In this document: positions 43,778 to 52,803 of the stretch, one piece after another
Layout of the letters: each line of letters opens with the position of its first letter
Numbering within the stretch: the stretch's first letter is position 1
NCBI RefSeq assembly: GCF_007954425.1
Contig: NZ_CP042345.1
Coordinates: 2,044,001-2,108,000, forward strand
Length of the DNA: 64,000 nt
Source of the DNA: Novosphingobium ginsenosidimutans
GTDB lineage: Bacteria > Pseudomonadota > Alphaproteobacteria > Sphingomonadales > Sphingomonadaceae
Direction: 5' to 3'
Translations under genes and position numbers: made by a program
Notes under the pieces: model-generated
The model's database searches: none
Seen by the model: the letters and a program-made list of their open reading frames with translations, nothing else
Told to the model about the DNA's origin: nothing

Positions 43778-45132
43778 ATCTTGGTATCGGCCCGACCGGA
43801 TCGCCGGCCCAGGTTGCCGCGCTGCAGCAGCAGCTTGCAGCCAATCCGTCCGACCGGATCGCGCGGCACAACCTGGCGGTAGAGCTGCGCAAGTGCGGCC
43901 GGCCGGACGAGGCGCTGGTAGAGATCGAACGGGTTTGGAACGAAGGGCTGAAGCTGGCTGAAACGGCGACGATGCGCGGGCATTTGCTCGCCGATGCGGG
44001 TCGTTTTGACGAGGCGCTGGAGGCCTATCGCGAGGCAGTGCGGGTCAAGCCCGAACTGGTCGAGCCCCACAGCACCATGGCCAGCCTATTGCCGCAGCTT
44101 GGCCGGGGCGGCGAGGCGCTCGACAGTCTGCGCCAGGCGCTGCTGCGCGCACCGCATGTCGGTGCGCTATGGGTCGAAGCTATGTCGATCGCTCGCGGAC
44201 ACTTGGCCTGGGACCAGCTGCTGGACATTGCCGCCCAGGCCGAGAAGCGGTTTGGCACGGATACAATGATCAGCTCGTTCGTCGCCAACGCGCTGACTGC
44301 GCTTGGCCGCGATGACGAAGCGCTCGCGAAGATCGACATGGCGCTTGAGCAGGAACCGACCTATCCGCCCGGACACACCATCCGCGCCCATATCCTGCTG
44401 CGCAAGGGCGATCCTGCGGCTGCTGCGGGCGCGGCGGAGACTGCGGCACGGCTGCTGCCCAAAGACCAGTCGAGCTGGGCGCTGCTCGGCGTCGCTTGGC
44501 GTCTGCTAGATGACGAGCGCGAGCACTGGCTGTGCGATTACGACAACCTGGTCATGCCAATCGACCTCGGGCTCGATCCGCGCCTGCTCGGCGTTCTGGA
44601 GGCACGCCACCAGCTGGCGGCGCACCCGGCCGACCAGTCGCTGCGCGGCGGCACGCAGACGCGCGGCAACCTGTTCGAGGCTGACGATCCAGTGATCGGT
44701 GGGCTGGCCCGTGCCACCAAGGCCGCGATTGAACAGCGCATTGCCAGCCTGCGTCCGGATCCCTCACACCCCTTCCTGGGGCGGCTGAGCGGCCGGGTCA
44801 GCTTCCCGACCTCGTGGTCGGTGCGGCTGGCTTCGTCCGGCTTCCACATCAGCCACATCCATCCCGCAGGCTGGCTGAGCAGCGCCTATTATGTCAGCCT
44901 GCCGCCGGAAGTGGCCGCGGGCGACGGGGCGGGCGCGCTCGCCTTTGGCGTGCCCGATGCAGCGCTGGGGCTCGACCTCGCCCCGCGGCGGGTGGTGTTG
45001 CCGCAGGAGGGGTACCTGGTGCTCTTCCCGTCCTACCTCTGGCACGGCACCACGCCGTTCGAAAGCGCCGCGCCACGCGTGACGGTAGCCTTTGATTCGC
45101 TGCCGGTGGACAACAGCGGTCAGCCGGTCTAG
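43774..45132 (+). CDS. TPR protein with C-terminal 2-oxoglutarate/Fe(II) oxygenase domain
   Basis: A 452-residue protein. Residues about 10-250 are tetratricopeptide helices ('LAVELRKCGRPDEALVEIER'). The C-terminal third matches the putative 2OG-Fe(II) oxygenase family: 'HISHIHPAGWLSSAYYVSLP' with His361/His363 and the distal His424 in 'YLWHGTTPFE' as likely iron ligands. Such proteins may hydroxylate a peptide bound by the TPR part. It is coupled by ATGA to the peptidase gene. Cytoplasmic, as no signal peptide is seen. Confidence 0.87.
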   Translation: MNLGIGPTGSPAQVAALQQQLAANPSDRIARHNLAVELRKCGRPDEALVEIERVWNEGLKLAETATMRGHLLADAGRFDEALEAYREAVRVKPELVEPHSTMASLLPQLGRGGEALDSLRQALLRAPHVGALWVEAMSIARGHLAWDQLLDIAAQAEKRFGTDTMISSFVANALTALGRDDEALAKIDMALEQEPTYPPGHTIRAHILLRKGDPAAAAGAAETAARLLPKDQSSWALLGVAWRLLDDEREHWLCDYDNLVMPIDLGLDPRLLGVLEARHQLAAHPADQSLRGGTQTRGNLFEADDPVIGGLARATKAAIEQRIASLRPDPSHPFLGRLSGRVSFPTSWSVRLASSGFHISHIHPAGWLSSAYYVSLPPEVAAGDGAGALAFGVPDAALGLDLAPRRVVLPQEGYLVLFPSYLWHGTTPFESAAPRVTVAFDSLPVDNSGQPV

Positions 45133-45160
45133 CCGCAGCGCCATTCAACAGGAGTAAGCC

Positions 45161-46186
45161 ATGGGTTACCGGGTGGTAGTGGTCGGCGCGACGGGCAACG
45201 TCGGCCGCGAAATGCTCAATATTCTGGCCGAGCGGGAGTTTCCGATCGAGGAACTGGCTGCGGTCGCATCCTCGCGCTCGACCGGCGACGAGATCGAGTT
45301 CGGCGAGACGGGCAAGATGCTCAAGGTCCGCAATATCGAGCACTTCGATTTCGCTGGCTGGGACATCGCGCTGTTCGCCGCAGGTTCCGATGTGTCGAAG
45401 GTCTATGCGCCCAAGGCCGCCGCTGCTGGTTGCGTGGTGATTGACAACAGCTCGTTCTACCGGATGGACCCAGACGTTCCGCTGGTCGTTCCAGAGGTCA
45501 ATCCTGAAGCGATCGACGGGTACAAAAAACGCAACATCATCGCCAACCCCAACTGCTCGACCGCGCAGATGGTCGTTGCGCTCAAGCCGCTTCATGATGC
45601 CGCGAAGATCAAGCGCGTGGTCGTGGCAACCTACCAATCGGTCTCGGGCGCGGGCAAGCAAGGTATGGACGAACTGTTCGAGCAGAGCCGCAACATCTTT
45701 GTGGGTGACAGCAGCACGCCGGTGAAGTTCACCAAGCAGATCGCCTTCAATGTGATCCCGCACATCGACAGTTTTCTGGACGATGGCTCGACCAAGGAGG
45801 AATGGAAGATGGTGGTCGAGACCAAGAAGATCCTCGACCCCAAGATCAAGGTCACCGCAACCTGCGTGCGCGTGCCGGTGTTTGTTGGCCACTCCGAAGC
45901 GATCAACCTGGAATTCGAGGAAGAGATCAGCGCCAAGCAGGCCCAGAACCTGCTGCGCGAGGCGCCGGGCGTGATGCTGGTCGACAAGCGCGAGGACGGT
46001 GGATACGTAACGCCGGTCGAATGCGTCGGCGATGGCGCGACCTTCGTTTCGCGGGTGCGCGAGGATTCGACTGTCGAAAATGGCCTGTCGCTGTGGTGCG
46101 TTTCGGACAACCTGCGCAAGGGGGCCGCGCTCAATGCCGTCCAGATTGCTGAACTGCTCGGGCGGCGCCACCTCAAGAAAGGTTGA
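45161..46186 (+). CDS. asd: Aspartate-semialdehyde dehydrogenase
   Basis: A 341-residue enzyme of the aspartate pathway leading to lysine, DAP, threonine and methionine. It has 'VVVVGATGNVGREMLNIL', the catalytic cysteine in 'NPNCSTAQMV', and 'PVFVGHSEAINLEFEEEIS' with a catalytic histidine. It has a strong ribosome site (AGGAG). It is followed by a hydrolase gene 12 bases later. Confidence 0.97.
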   Translation: MGYRVVVVGATGNVGREMLNILAEREFPIEELAAVASSRSTGDEIEFGETGKMLKVRNIEHFDFAGWDIALFAAGSDVSKVYAPKAAAAGCVVIDNSSFYRMDPDVPLVVPEVNPEAIDGYKKRNIIANPNCSTAQMVVALKPLHDAAKIKRVVVATYQSVSGAGKQGMDELFEQSRNIFVGDSSTPVKFTKQIAFNVIPHIDSFLDDGSTKEEWKMVVETKKILDPKIKVTATCVRVPVFVGHSEAINLEFEEEISAKQAQNLLREAPGVMLVDKREDGGYVTPVECVGDGATFVSRVREDSTVENGLSLWCVSDNLRKGAALNAVQIAELLGRRHLKKG

Positions 46187-46198
46187 GGTTTTCCAATC

Positions 46199-46939
46199 AT
46201 GGAAATGATTCCGTCATTTGATGGGACGCTGCTGGCGTTGCATCGGCTTGGGGCTGGTCGTCCGGTTATCCTGCTGCACGGCCTGTTTTCCAGCGCGCAA
46301 ATGAACTGGATGAACTGGGGTCAGGCGCAATTGCTGGCCGATGCTGGGTTCGAATGCCTGATGCCGGACCTGCGTGCGCACGGCGATAGCGGCAAGCCGC
46401 ATGACCCCGCCGCCTATCCGCCTGACGTGCTGGCGCGTGATGCGCTAGCGCTGGTCAAGGCGCTGGGGCTTACCGATTTCGACCTGGTCGGCTTCTCGCT
46501 GGGTGCGCGGACTTCGGTGCGCGCGGTGATCAACGGCCTGAGGCCGCGGAGGCTGGCGCTCGGCGGGATGGGGCTGGAAGGGCTGGCAGGCTGGACCGGA
46601 CGCAGCGCCTTTTTCACCGATGCGATTGATCGGTTTGACGAGGTCAAACACGGCGATCCGGCCTTTGCCGCCGTTTCCTTCATGAAGACGATGAAAGTCG
46701 ATCGGGTTGCGGCGCGGCTGCTGCTGCAGACTTTCAGCGATACTCCACCAGAGGCGCTGGCCGCGCTAACCATGCCGACGCTGGTGGTAAATGGCGACAA
46801 GGACCGCGATAACGGCTCGCCCGACCGCTTGGCCGAGGCGCTGCCGAACGCGACGCTGGTGACTGTGCCGGGCACGCACATGAGCTGCGTCACGAAGCCG
46901 GAACTGGGCGAGGCCATTCGCGATTTCCTGCTCGGCTGA
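46199..46939 (+). CDS. Alpha/beta hydrolase
   Basis: A 246-residue alpha/beta-hydrolase: oxyanion region 'ILLHGLFSSAQMNW', 'PDLRAHGDSGKP', nucleophile Ser100 in 'GFSLGAR', acid in 'VVNGDKDRD' and His227 in 'PGTHMS'. The triad is intact, unlike the fusion at 17.5 kb. The substrate cannot be told; esterase or lipase-like activity is likely. Confidence 0.88.
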   Translation: MEMIPSFDGTLLALHRLGAGRPVILLHGLFSSAQMNWMNWGQAQLLADAGFECLMPDLRAHGDSGKPHDPAAYPPDVLARDALALVKALGLTDFDLVGFSLGARTSVRAVINGLRPRRLALGGMGLEGLAGWTGRSAFFTDAIDRFDEVKHGDPAFAAVSFMKTMKVDRVAARLLLQTFSDTPPEALAALTMPTLVVNGDKDRDNGSPDRLAEALPNATLVTVPGTHMSCVTKPELGEAIRDFLLG

Positions 46940-47035
46940 AGCCGTTTGCCGATAGACGCTTGACCGTCGCCAATGGCCTCGCCAGCGTCATCACAAGGCC
47001 GCTTGGCCGGAAGTTTTGCAATGAGGATGGACCCC

Positions 47036-48847
47036 ATGAAGAGGATCGTTTCGCTCGCCGCGCTGGCCACGGCGCTGGTGGCTGCGCCTGCCCTGGCGCA
47101 GGATGCCAAGACCCCGCAGGCGGAGGCTGACGCCTTCGTTGCCAAGGCGGAGAAAGAACTCAACCAGGCCGTTATCGAAGCCGGACAGGCCGGCTGGGTC
47201 TATGAGACCTATATCAACCAGGATACCGAGGCGCTAACCGCCCGGGCCGATGCGGCAGTGACGACATTGGCGGTCAGCAATGCGCTCCAGGCGGCGAAGT
47301 ATGCCCAGACGCCCAACCTGTCCTACGACACCGACCGCAAGCTTGACCGCATGCGCACCGCAATCACTCTGCCAGCGCCGACCCGCGAGGGCGCTGCGCA
47401 GGAAATGGCCACGATCAAGGCCCGGATGCAGGGCATCTACGGTAAGGGCAAGGGCACGCTGAACGGCCAGCCGATCAATGGCAGCGATATCGAGGAGCGG
47501 ATGGGCACCAGCCGCAACCCCGATGAGCTAAAGGAAATGTGGACCAGCTGGCATGACAATGTCGGCAAGCCGATGAAGGCTGACTACGCGCAGCTCGTCG
47601 CGCTGGGCAACGAAGGCGCTCAAGGCCTCGGCTTTGCTGATGTCGGGGCGCAGTGGCGCTCCAACTATGACATGAGCCCCGAAGAGTTCGCAGCGCTGAC
47701 CGAGAAGCTGTGGCAGGAAGTGAAGCCGCTCTACGACAGCCTGCACACCTATGTGCGCGGCAAACTCAACGCCAAGTATGGCGATGCGGTGCAGGCCAAG
47801 ACCGGCCCAATCCGCGCTGACCTGCTTGGCAACATGTGGGCTCAGGAATGGGGCAATATCTACGACATCGTCGCCCCCGCCGGAGCCGGTGATGTCGGCT
47901 ATGACGTCACCGAACTGCTCAAGGAAAAGGGTTATGACCCGCTCAAGATGGTCAAGACGGGCGAGGGCTTCTTCTCCTCGCTGGGCTTTGCGCCGCTGCC
48001 CAAGACCTTCTGGGAGCGCTCGCAGTTCGTGAAGCCGCAGGACCGCGAAGTGGTCTGCCACGCTTCGGCCTGGGACATCGACAATGTCGAGGACCTGCGC
48101 ATCAAGATGTGCATCAAGGTCAACGGCGACGATTTCACCACGATCCATCACGAGCTGGGCCACAACTATTACCAGCGCGCCTACAACAAGCAGCCGCCGC
48201 TCTATCTCGACGGGGCCAACGATGGTTTCCACGAAGCGATCGGCGATGCCATCGCGCTGTCGATCACCCCGGAATACCTCGTTCAGATTGGCCTGCTTGA
48301 TCGTAGCAAGGTCCCCTCGGCGGATAAGGACATCGGCCTGCTGCTGCGCCAGGCGATGGACAAGGTCGCCTTCCTGCCGTTCGGCTTGCTGGTTGACCGC
48401 TACCGCTGGCAGATCTTCTCAGGCCAGGTGAAGCCCGAAGGCTATCAGCAGGCCTGGACCGACCTGCGCCTGAAGTACCAGGGGATCGTCCCGCCGAGCC
48501 CGCGCGGGGCTGACGCCTTTGACGCCGGGGCCAAGTATCACGTGCCGGCGGTTGTGCCGTACACCCGCTACTTCCTGGCCCGGATCCTGCAGTTCCAGTT
48601 CTATGAAGCGGCGTGCAAGGCGGCTGGCTGGAAAGGTCCGCTCCACCGTTGCAGCTTCTATGGCAACAAGGATGTCGGCACCAAGCTGAACGCTATGCTG
48701 GAAATGGGCGCATCGAAGCCCTGGCCCGACGCGCTCCAGGCCTTCACCGGCAGCCGCGAGATGAGCGGCAAGGCGATGATGGCCTACTTCGCGCCGCTCA
48801 AGAAGTGGCTCGACAAGCAGAACAAGGGGATGAAGTCGGGCTGGTAA
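47036..48847 (+). CDS. M2 family metallopeptidase (peptidyl-dipeptidase A, ACE homologue)
   Basis: A 603-residue exported zinc peptidase. The ATG at 47036 follows GAGGATGG and gives a signal peptide (MKRIVSLAALATALVAAPALAQ). The zinc site is His372-Glu373-Leu-Gly-His376 plus Glu400 ('GFHEAIGD'), with the 28-residue spacing of human ACE. It probably trims C-terminal dipeptides from peptides in the periplasm. It is the third exported peptidase type in the window. Confidence 0.95.
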   Translation: MKRIVSLAALATALVAAPALAQDAKTPQAEADAFVAKAEKELNQAVIEAGQAGWVYETYINQDTEALTARADAAVTTLAVSNALQAAKYAQTPNLSYDTDRKLDRMRTAITLPAPTREGAAQEMATIKARMQGIYGKGKGTLNGQPINGSDIEERMGTSRNPDELKEMWTSWHDNVGKPMKADYAQLVALGNEGAQGLGFADVGAQWRSNYDMSPEEFAALTEKLWQEVKPLYDSLHTYVRGKLNAKYGDAVQAKTGPIRADLLGNMWAQEWGNIYDIVAPAGAGDVGYDVTELLKEKGYDPLKMVKTGEGFFSSLGFAPLPKTFWERSQFVKPQDREVVCHASAWDIDNVEDLRIKMCIKVNGDDFTTIHHELGHNYYQRAYNKQPPLYLDGANDGFHEAIGDAIALSITPEYLVQIGLLDRSKVPSADKDIGLLLRQAMDKVAFLPFGLLVDRYRWQIFSGQVKPEGYQQAWTDLRLKYQGIVPPSPRGADAFDAGAKYHVPAVVPYTRYFLARILQFQFYEAACKAAGWKGPLHRCSFYGNKDVGTKLNAMLEMGASKPWPDALQAFTGSREMSGKAMMAYFAPLKKWLDKQNKGMKSGW

Positions 48848-48872
48848 GGCTCGGCATCCCGGACGCTGAAAG

Positions 48873-48904
48873 GGGCGGCGGCACTGCGGTGCTGCCGCCC
48901 TTCT
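48873..48904 (+). terminator. Terminator after the M2 peptidase
   Basis: GGGCGGCGGCAC-TGCG-GTGCTGCCGCCC, a 12-bp stem with one G-T pair, then TTCTT. The end of the convergent amn gene starts 5 bases later. Confidence 0.85.
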
Positions 48905-48908
48905 TGCA

Positions 48909-50342
48909 TTACCGGAACGGCGGTTCCTTGAAGGCCCGCAGTTTGCGCGAATGAAGCCGGGCACCTTCGGCGCGCAGCAGATCGCAGGCCGTCGTGCCGA
49001 TCAACAGGTGCGCGGCAATCGCTTCCTCGTAGAAGCGGTTAGCCTGGCCCGGCAGCTTGATTTCGCCATGCAGAGGCTTGTCCGAGACGCAGAGCAGCGT
49101 CCCGTAAGGGACGCGGAAGCGATAGCCCTGCGCCGCGATCGTAGCGCTTTCCATGTCGATCCCGATCGCGCGGCTCTGGCTGAGGCGGCGCGCGGACTGG
49201 GTGTAGCGCAGCTCCCAGTTGCGATCGTCGGTCGTGGCGACCGTGCCGGTGCGCATCCGCTTTTTCAGGTTGGCGCCGGTATCGCCGCTGACCTGCTCAG
49301 CCGCCTGGGCCAGCGCAATCTGCACTTCGGCAATCGCCGGGATCGGGATTTCCGGCGGCAGGACCGGATCAAGCACGTGGTCATCCCGCAGATAGGCGTG
49401 GGCCAGGACATAGTCCCCAATCCGCTGCGTATCGCGCAGGCCGCCGCAGTGGCCGATCATCAGCCAGGCTTCGGGACGGAGCACCGCCAGATGGTCGCAG
49501 ATCGTCTTGGCATTGGACGGCCCGACCCCGATGTTGACCAGGGTGATGCCCATCTTGTCCTCGCGGACCAGGTGATAGGCTGGCATCTGGTGGCGCCGCC
49601 AGGCCGTGTCGGACAGCATGTCGCGGGCGTTCGGCACCGTTTCCTCTACCCGCAGTCCGCCAGCGCCCGACAGCCGCACATACTCATCCTTGCCAAGCTG
49701 CTTACCGGCCCAGTCAACGAATTCATCGACATAGCGGTGATAGTTGGTGAACAGGATGAAGCGCTGGAAGTCCTCGATCGGCGTGCCGGTATAGTGCGCC
49801 AGGCGGGCCAGGCTGAAATCGGTGCGCAGGCCATCGAACAGGGCGAGCGGGAGGGTGCCGTCCGGATCGCTGAGTTCGATCCCGTCGGCCAGCTCATCGC
49901 CGATCATGGCAAGCTCTGTGGCCGGGAAGTGCCGGGCGAGGTCAGGCGGGTTGAGCCCGCCAAGCCCCGAGCTGGCATCGATCACGTAGGGAAACGGGAT
50001 TTCCTGGGCCGAGCGGCCGACGGTGACCTCGATGTCATAGTCATCGGCCAGCAGGCTCAGCTGTTCGGCCAGGTAATCGGCGAACAGGGCGGGGCGCGTG
50101 ACGGTGGTAACGAAAGTACCCGGATGGGCCAAGCGGCCAAAGGCGCGGGCCAGGTCCGGCCGGGTCTCGGCGCCGCCGTAGGTGATCCGCAGTTCAGGAT
50201 AGCACCAGGCGCGGCTGGTGCGACGTTCGGCGGGAGGAAGGCTTCCGTCGGCAGCAAACTTGGCGATATCGGAGCGGAGGGTGGCGACGGCTTCGTCGTA
50301 AACGCGGACCAATTCCGCGATGGTCTTTTCTGTGTTTAGCAT
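48909..50342 (-). CDS. amn: AMP nucleosidase
   Basis: A 477-residue enzyme splitting AMP into adenine and ribose 5-phosphate, close to E. coli Amn in length. The N-terminal Amn-specific domain is followed by a nucleoside phosphorylase-like domain with 'LVNIGVGPSNAKTICDHLAV', 'MIGHCGGLRD' and 'AIGIDMESATIAAQGYRFRV'. The start codon lies 6 bases after a TAAAGG box, which could be a -10 element or part of a ribosome site. Confidence 0.95.
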   Translation of the reverse strand: MLNTEKTIAELVRVYDEAVATLRSDIAKFAADGSLPPAERRTSRAWCYPELRITYGGAETRPDLARAFGRLAHPGTFVTTVTRPALFADYLAEQLSLLADDYDIEVTVGRSAQEIPFPYVIDASSGLGGLNPPDLARHFPATELAMIGDELADGIELSDPDGTLPLALFDGLRTDFSLARLAHYTGTPIEDFQRFILFTNYHRYVDEFVDWAGKQLGKDEYVRLSGAGGLRVEETVPNARDMLSDTAWRRHQMPAYHLVREDKMGITLVNIGVGPSNAKTICDHLAVLRPEAWLMIGHCGGLRDTQRIGDYVLAHAYLRDDHVLDPVLPPEIPIPAIAEVQIALAQAAEQVSGDTGANLKKRMRTGTVATTDDRNWELRYTQSARRLSQSRAIGIDMESATIAAQGYRFRVPYGTLLCVSDKPLHGEIKLPGQANRFYEEAIAAHLLIGTTACDLLRAEGARLHSRKLRAFKEPPFR

Positions 50343-50348
50343 CGCGGG

Positions 50349-50377
50349 CCTTTAGACAGATCGCGATGACATTTCAA
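50349..50377 (-). promoter_or_regulatory. Candidate amn promoter
   Basis: Minus strand: TTGAAA (50372-50377), a 17-base spacer and TAAAGG (50349-50354), 6 bases before the ATG. If used, the transcript would be leaderless or nearly so; AAAGG might instead serve as ribosome site. Confidence 0.4.
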
Positions 50378-50408
50378 TTACGTTGCCATTGAAACCTTTC
50401 CGCCAACG

Positions 50409-50433
50409 AAAAAGGGGGTGCCGAGGCACCCCC
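50409..50433 (-). terminator. Terminator of the rpsF-rpsR-rplI operon
   Basis: Minus strand: GGGGGTGCC-TC-GGCACCCCC followed by TTTTT (complement of 50409-50413), 27 bases after the rplI stop. Perfect 9-bp stem. Confidence 0.88.
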
Positions 50434-50459
50434 TTGATCGGTTGGCGATGGCGCGAAGC

Positions 50460-51089
50460 TTAGGCTTCTTCGCCCTCATCGGCGTTGGCGTCGGCAGCTG
50501 AGGCAGCAGGGGCCGGAGCCTCGGCTTCCGGCTCTTCACCGTTGCCGGCTTCGAAGTCACCCGCAGCGGCAGCAGCCTCGGCGGCTTCGTCTTCGAACAT
50601 CGCGGCAATAACGTCGACGCCCTTGGCCTGCTGGTCGGCTTCGTCAGGCGAGCGCGCGACGTTGACCTTGACCATCACAGTCACTTCCGGGTGCAGCGCA
50701 ACCTTGACGTCAAACACGCCGATGGTCTTGATCGGGCGCTCCAGCACGATCATCGACTTCGACACGCCTGCGCCATCGGCGTTGAGTGCGTCGACGATGT
50801 CACGTACCGAAACCGAACCATAGAGCTGGCCCGAGTTCGACGAAGCGCGGATCAGCACGACCGACTTGCCTTCGACGTTGCCGGCGTGCCCTTCGGCTTC
50901 CGAACGACGCGCAGCGTTGTCGGCTTCGATCTTCGAGCGGTTGGCTTCAAAGACCTTGCGATTGGCTTCGTTGGCGCGCAGCGCCTTCTTGTTGGGCAGC
51001 AGGAAGTTGCGAGCATAGCCGTCCTTGACGGTCACAACATCGCCGATGGTGCCCAGCTTCTCGATGCGTTCGAGGAGGATGATTTCCAT
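50460..51089 (-). CDS. rplI: 50S ribosomal protein L9 with acidic tail
   Basis: A 209-residue protein. The N-terminal domain is conserved ('MEIILLERIEKLGTIGDVVTV', 'YARNFLLPNKKAL'), then the linker helix and C-terminal domain. About 50-60 residues at the end ('EAAEAAAAAGDFEAGNGEEP') are a low-complexity Ala/Glu/Asp tail beyond the usual ~150 residues. Last gene of rpsF-rpsR-rplI. Confidence 0.96.
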   Translation of the reverse strand: MEIILLERIEKLGTIGDVVTVKDGYARNFLLPNKKALRANEANRKVFEANRSKIEADNAARRSEAEGHAGNVEGKSVVLIRASSNSGQLYGSVSVRDIVDALNADGAGVSKSMIVLERPIKTIGVFDVKVALHPEVTVMVKVNVARSPDEADQQAKGVDVIAAMFEDEAAEAAAAAGDFEAGNGEEPEAEAPAPAASAADANADEGEEA

Positions 51090-51102
51090 GGTCTCTCTCC
51101 CC

Positions 51103-51327
51103 TTACTTCACGAGGTAGGGCAGCAAGCCCAGGTGACGGGCACGCTTGATCGCCTGGCCCAGTTCGCGCTGCTTCTTGGCAGAAACGGCGGTGATGCGGC
51201 TCGGCACGATCTTGCCACGCTCAGACATATAGGTCTGGAGCAGGCGCGTGTCCTTGTAATCGATCTTCGGGGCGTTCTTGCCCGAGAACGGGCACGACTT
51301 GCGGCGGCGAAAGAATGCGCGGGCCAT
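51103..51327 (-). CDS. rpsR: 30S ribosomal protein S18
   Basis: A 74-residue protein with '[19 protein letters not shown]' and '[20 protein letters not shown]'. It pairs with S6 on the platform of the small subunit, and its gene is placed between rpsF and rplI as usual. It starts 3 bases after the rpsF stop. Confidence 0.97.
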   Translation of the reverse strand: MARAFFRRRKSCPFSGKNAPKIDYKDTRLLQTYMSERGKIVPSRITAVSAKKQRELGQAIKRARHLGLLPYLVK

Positions 51328-51330
51328 GGC

Positions 51331-51693
51331 TTAGAACTCCTCGCGTTCGCGGCGCTTGCTGCGCTCACGGTCCTGCTTGCGCATCTGCACCGACGGGCCG
51401 GCTTCCAGCTCGTCGACGCGCACGGTCAGCCAGCGGATCACGTCTTCGTTGATCGCGGTCTGACGCTCCAGCTCGGCAACGGTGCCGGCGGGGGCATCGA
51501 TGTTCAGCATCACGAAGTGAGCCTTGCGGTTACGCTTAATTTTGTAGGCCAGGTTCTTGAGGCCCCAGGTTTCGGTCTTGGTGACCTTGCCCTGGTGGGC
51601 TTCAACGATTTCCGTGGCAGCGGCGGCCAGCGCATCAACCTGCGCCTGGCTCAGATCCTGGCGCGCCAGGAAGGTATGCTCGTAGAGCGGCAT
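51331..51693 (-). CDS. rpsF: 30S ribosomal protein S6
   Basis: A 120-residue protein beginning '[20 protein letters not shown]', with '[20 protein letters not shown]'. It ends in a charged Arg/Glu tail. First gene of the operon; a promoter-like element lies about 100 bases upstream. Confidence 0.97.
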   Translation of the reverse strand: MPLYEHTFLARQDLSQAQVDALAAAATEIVEAHQGKVTKTETWGLKNLAYKIKRNRKAHFVMLNIDAPAGTVAELERQTAINEDVIRWLTVRVDELEAGPSVQMRKQDRERSKRREREEF

Positions 51694-51792
51694 ACTATGC
51701 CTTTCATCAATCTAACCGATCGCTGGCTGATCCGCGGGATTGCGGGGCCCCTCCGGCTTTCTTTGCTCCGGAATCGCTTCCGGAAGCGCGGG

Positions 51793-51821
51793 CCATTAGC
51801 GCAAGCCAGCAGGAAAGCAAG
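51793..51821 (-). promoter_or_regulatory. Candidate rpsF operon promoter
   Basis: Minus strand: TTGCTT (51815-51820), a 16-base spacer and TAATGG (51793-51798), the -10 sitting in GCTAATGG. CTTGC and CGC are at exactly the same distance as before rpsA, dnaN and atpB. The rpsF start is about 100 bases on. Confidence 0.5.
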
Positions 51822-51832
51822 CCTAGATGCAC

Positions 51833-52690
51833 TTACCAGGCTGGTGCCGGCTGCCAGGGAAGGGCGGCAAGGTGGGCCAGCTCGGGGGGGAGAACCGGTG
51901 CATAGGGTGCGTCAAAGCTGAATGCAGCCTCTTCCGGGGTCCAGACATTCACGTGCCGCCCACCCACAAAGCGGATCAGCGAAATGGCCCCCCAGCGGGC
52001 CCCAAACGGGCCGTGGGCGATCCCTGGGGGTCGCCAGAAATAAGCGCCTGGCCGCATGGTTCCATGCGGCCCGGTAAGGTCCCCGCCGATAAGATAGGCT
52101 TCTTCAACCACCGGATGGATCTCCTGCGGACCGGAACTCCCCGGAGGTATGGCCTGCGGCAGGATCAGCGACAGAAAAGTCCGCTCGCCGGTTTCGGGAT
52201 CGGTCCTCAGGTTCTTGCGTCCGATCCCCAGGTGCTTGAGGTTGGGATCGTTGAGCGTCAGATCCCATGGCATGGCCGCTGTATCGAGCAGCGGGACGGC
52301 ACGGGAACTCGGCTCGGCGCTGCCATCGCCGGCCTGCGCAATCAGCGTTGGCTCGCGGTTGTAGAACGCGAGCACCACGCAGCCTTCGGGCGAAGCCATG
52401 TGCCCGCGGGTCCAGCCAGCTGGCAAGAAGCCATAGTAATCGGGGCCATAGCGGCGCCCGTCCATCTCCAACCCGCCCTCAATCACGAAGAATTCCTCGT
52501 CGGATAGAATATGTTCAGGGCCTCCACGCGACCATCCTGGTGGATAGCGCATCAGCATTGAGCAGGCCCCATCGCTGGAATCGCGGCTGAGCAGCTTGTA
52601 TTCGACATCGGGACGGGCCAGGCCATGGCCGATACGCCGCCAGGGCAGCATCTGGGCCTGAACAAATTCGACATGATCGCGGCTTAACAT
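51833..52690 (-). CDS. Bicupin protein (DUF4437-like)
   Basis: A 285-residue protein with two similar cupin halves: 'EHILSDEEFFVIEGGLEMDG' in the first and 'EIHPVVEEAYLIGGDLTGPHG' in the second, each with a following 'P.G..HG'-like strand. Possible metal ligands are in 'PEHILSDEEFFV' and 'EIHPVVEEAY'. The arrangement resembles DUF4437 cupins of unknown function. The ribosome site is weak; a start at residue 14 is possible. Confidence 0.65.
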   Translation of the reverse strand: MLSRDHVEFVQAQMLPWRRIGHGLARPDVEYKLLSRDSSDGACSMLMRYPPGWSRGGPEHILSDEEFFVIEGGLEMDGRRYGPDYYGFLPAGWTRGHMASPEGCVVLAFYNREPTLIAQAGDGSAEPSSRAVPLLDTAAMPWDLTLNDPNLKHLGIGRKNLRTDPETGERTFLSLILPQAIPPGSSGPQEIHPVVEEAYLIGGDLTGPHGTMRPGAYFWRPPGIAHGPFGARWGAISLIRFVGGRHVNVWTPEEAAFSFDAPYAPVLPPELAHLAALPWQPAPAW

Positions 52691-52803
52691 GGCACGGAGC
52701 TACCCTGCTGGCCGCGCTGTTTCCTTGATGCGGGTCAAGCTTGCTCGCTTGTCGAATTGCCTTCCATCCGGCTAGGTAGCGCCAAACTATTGGAGACATT
52801 CGC

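Noticed and set aside
48951..50339. Open frame of 462 codons antisense to amn
   Set aside because: Shadow of the AMP nucleosidase gene; no family motif. Similar shadows oppose the transporter (10313-11578), the CoA-transferase (19229-20575) and ffh (35138-36376).
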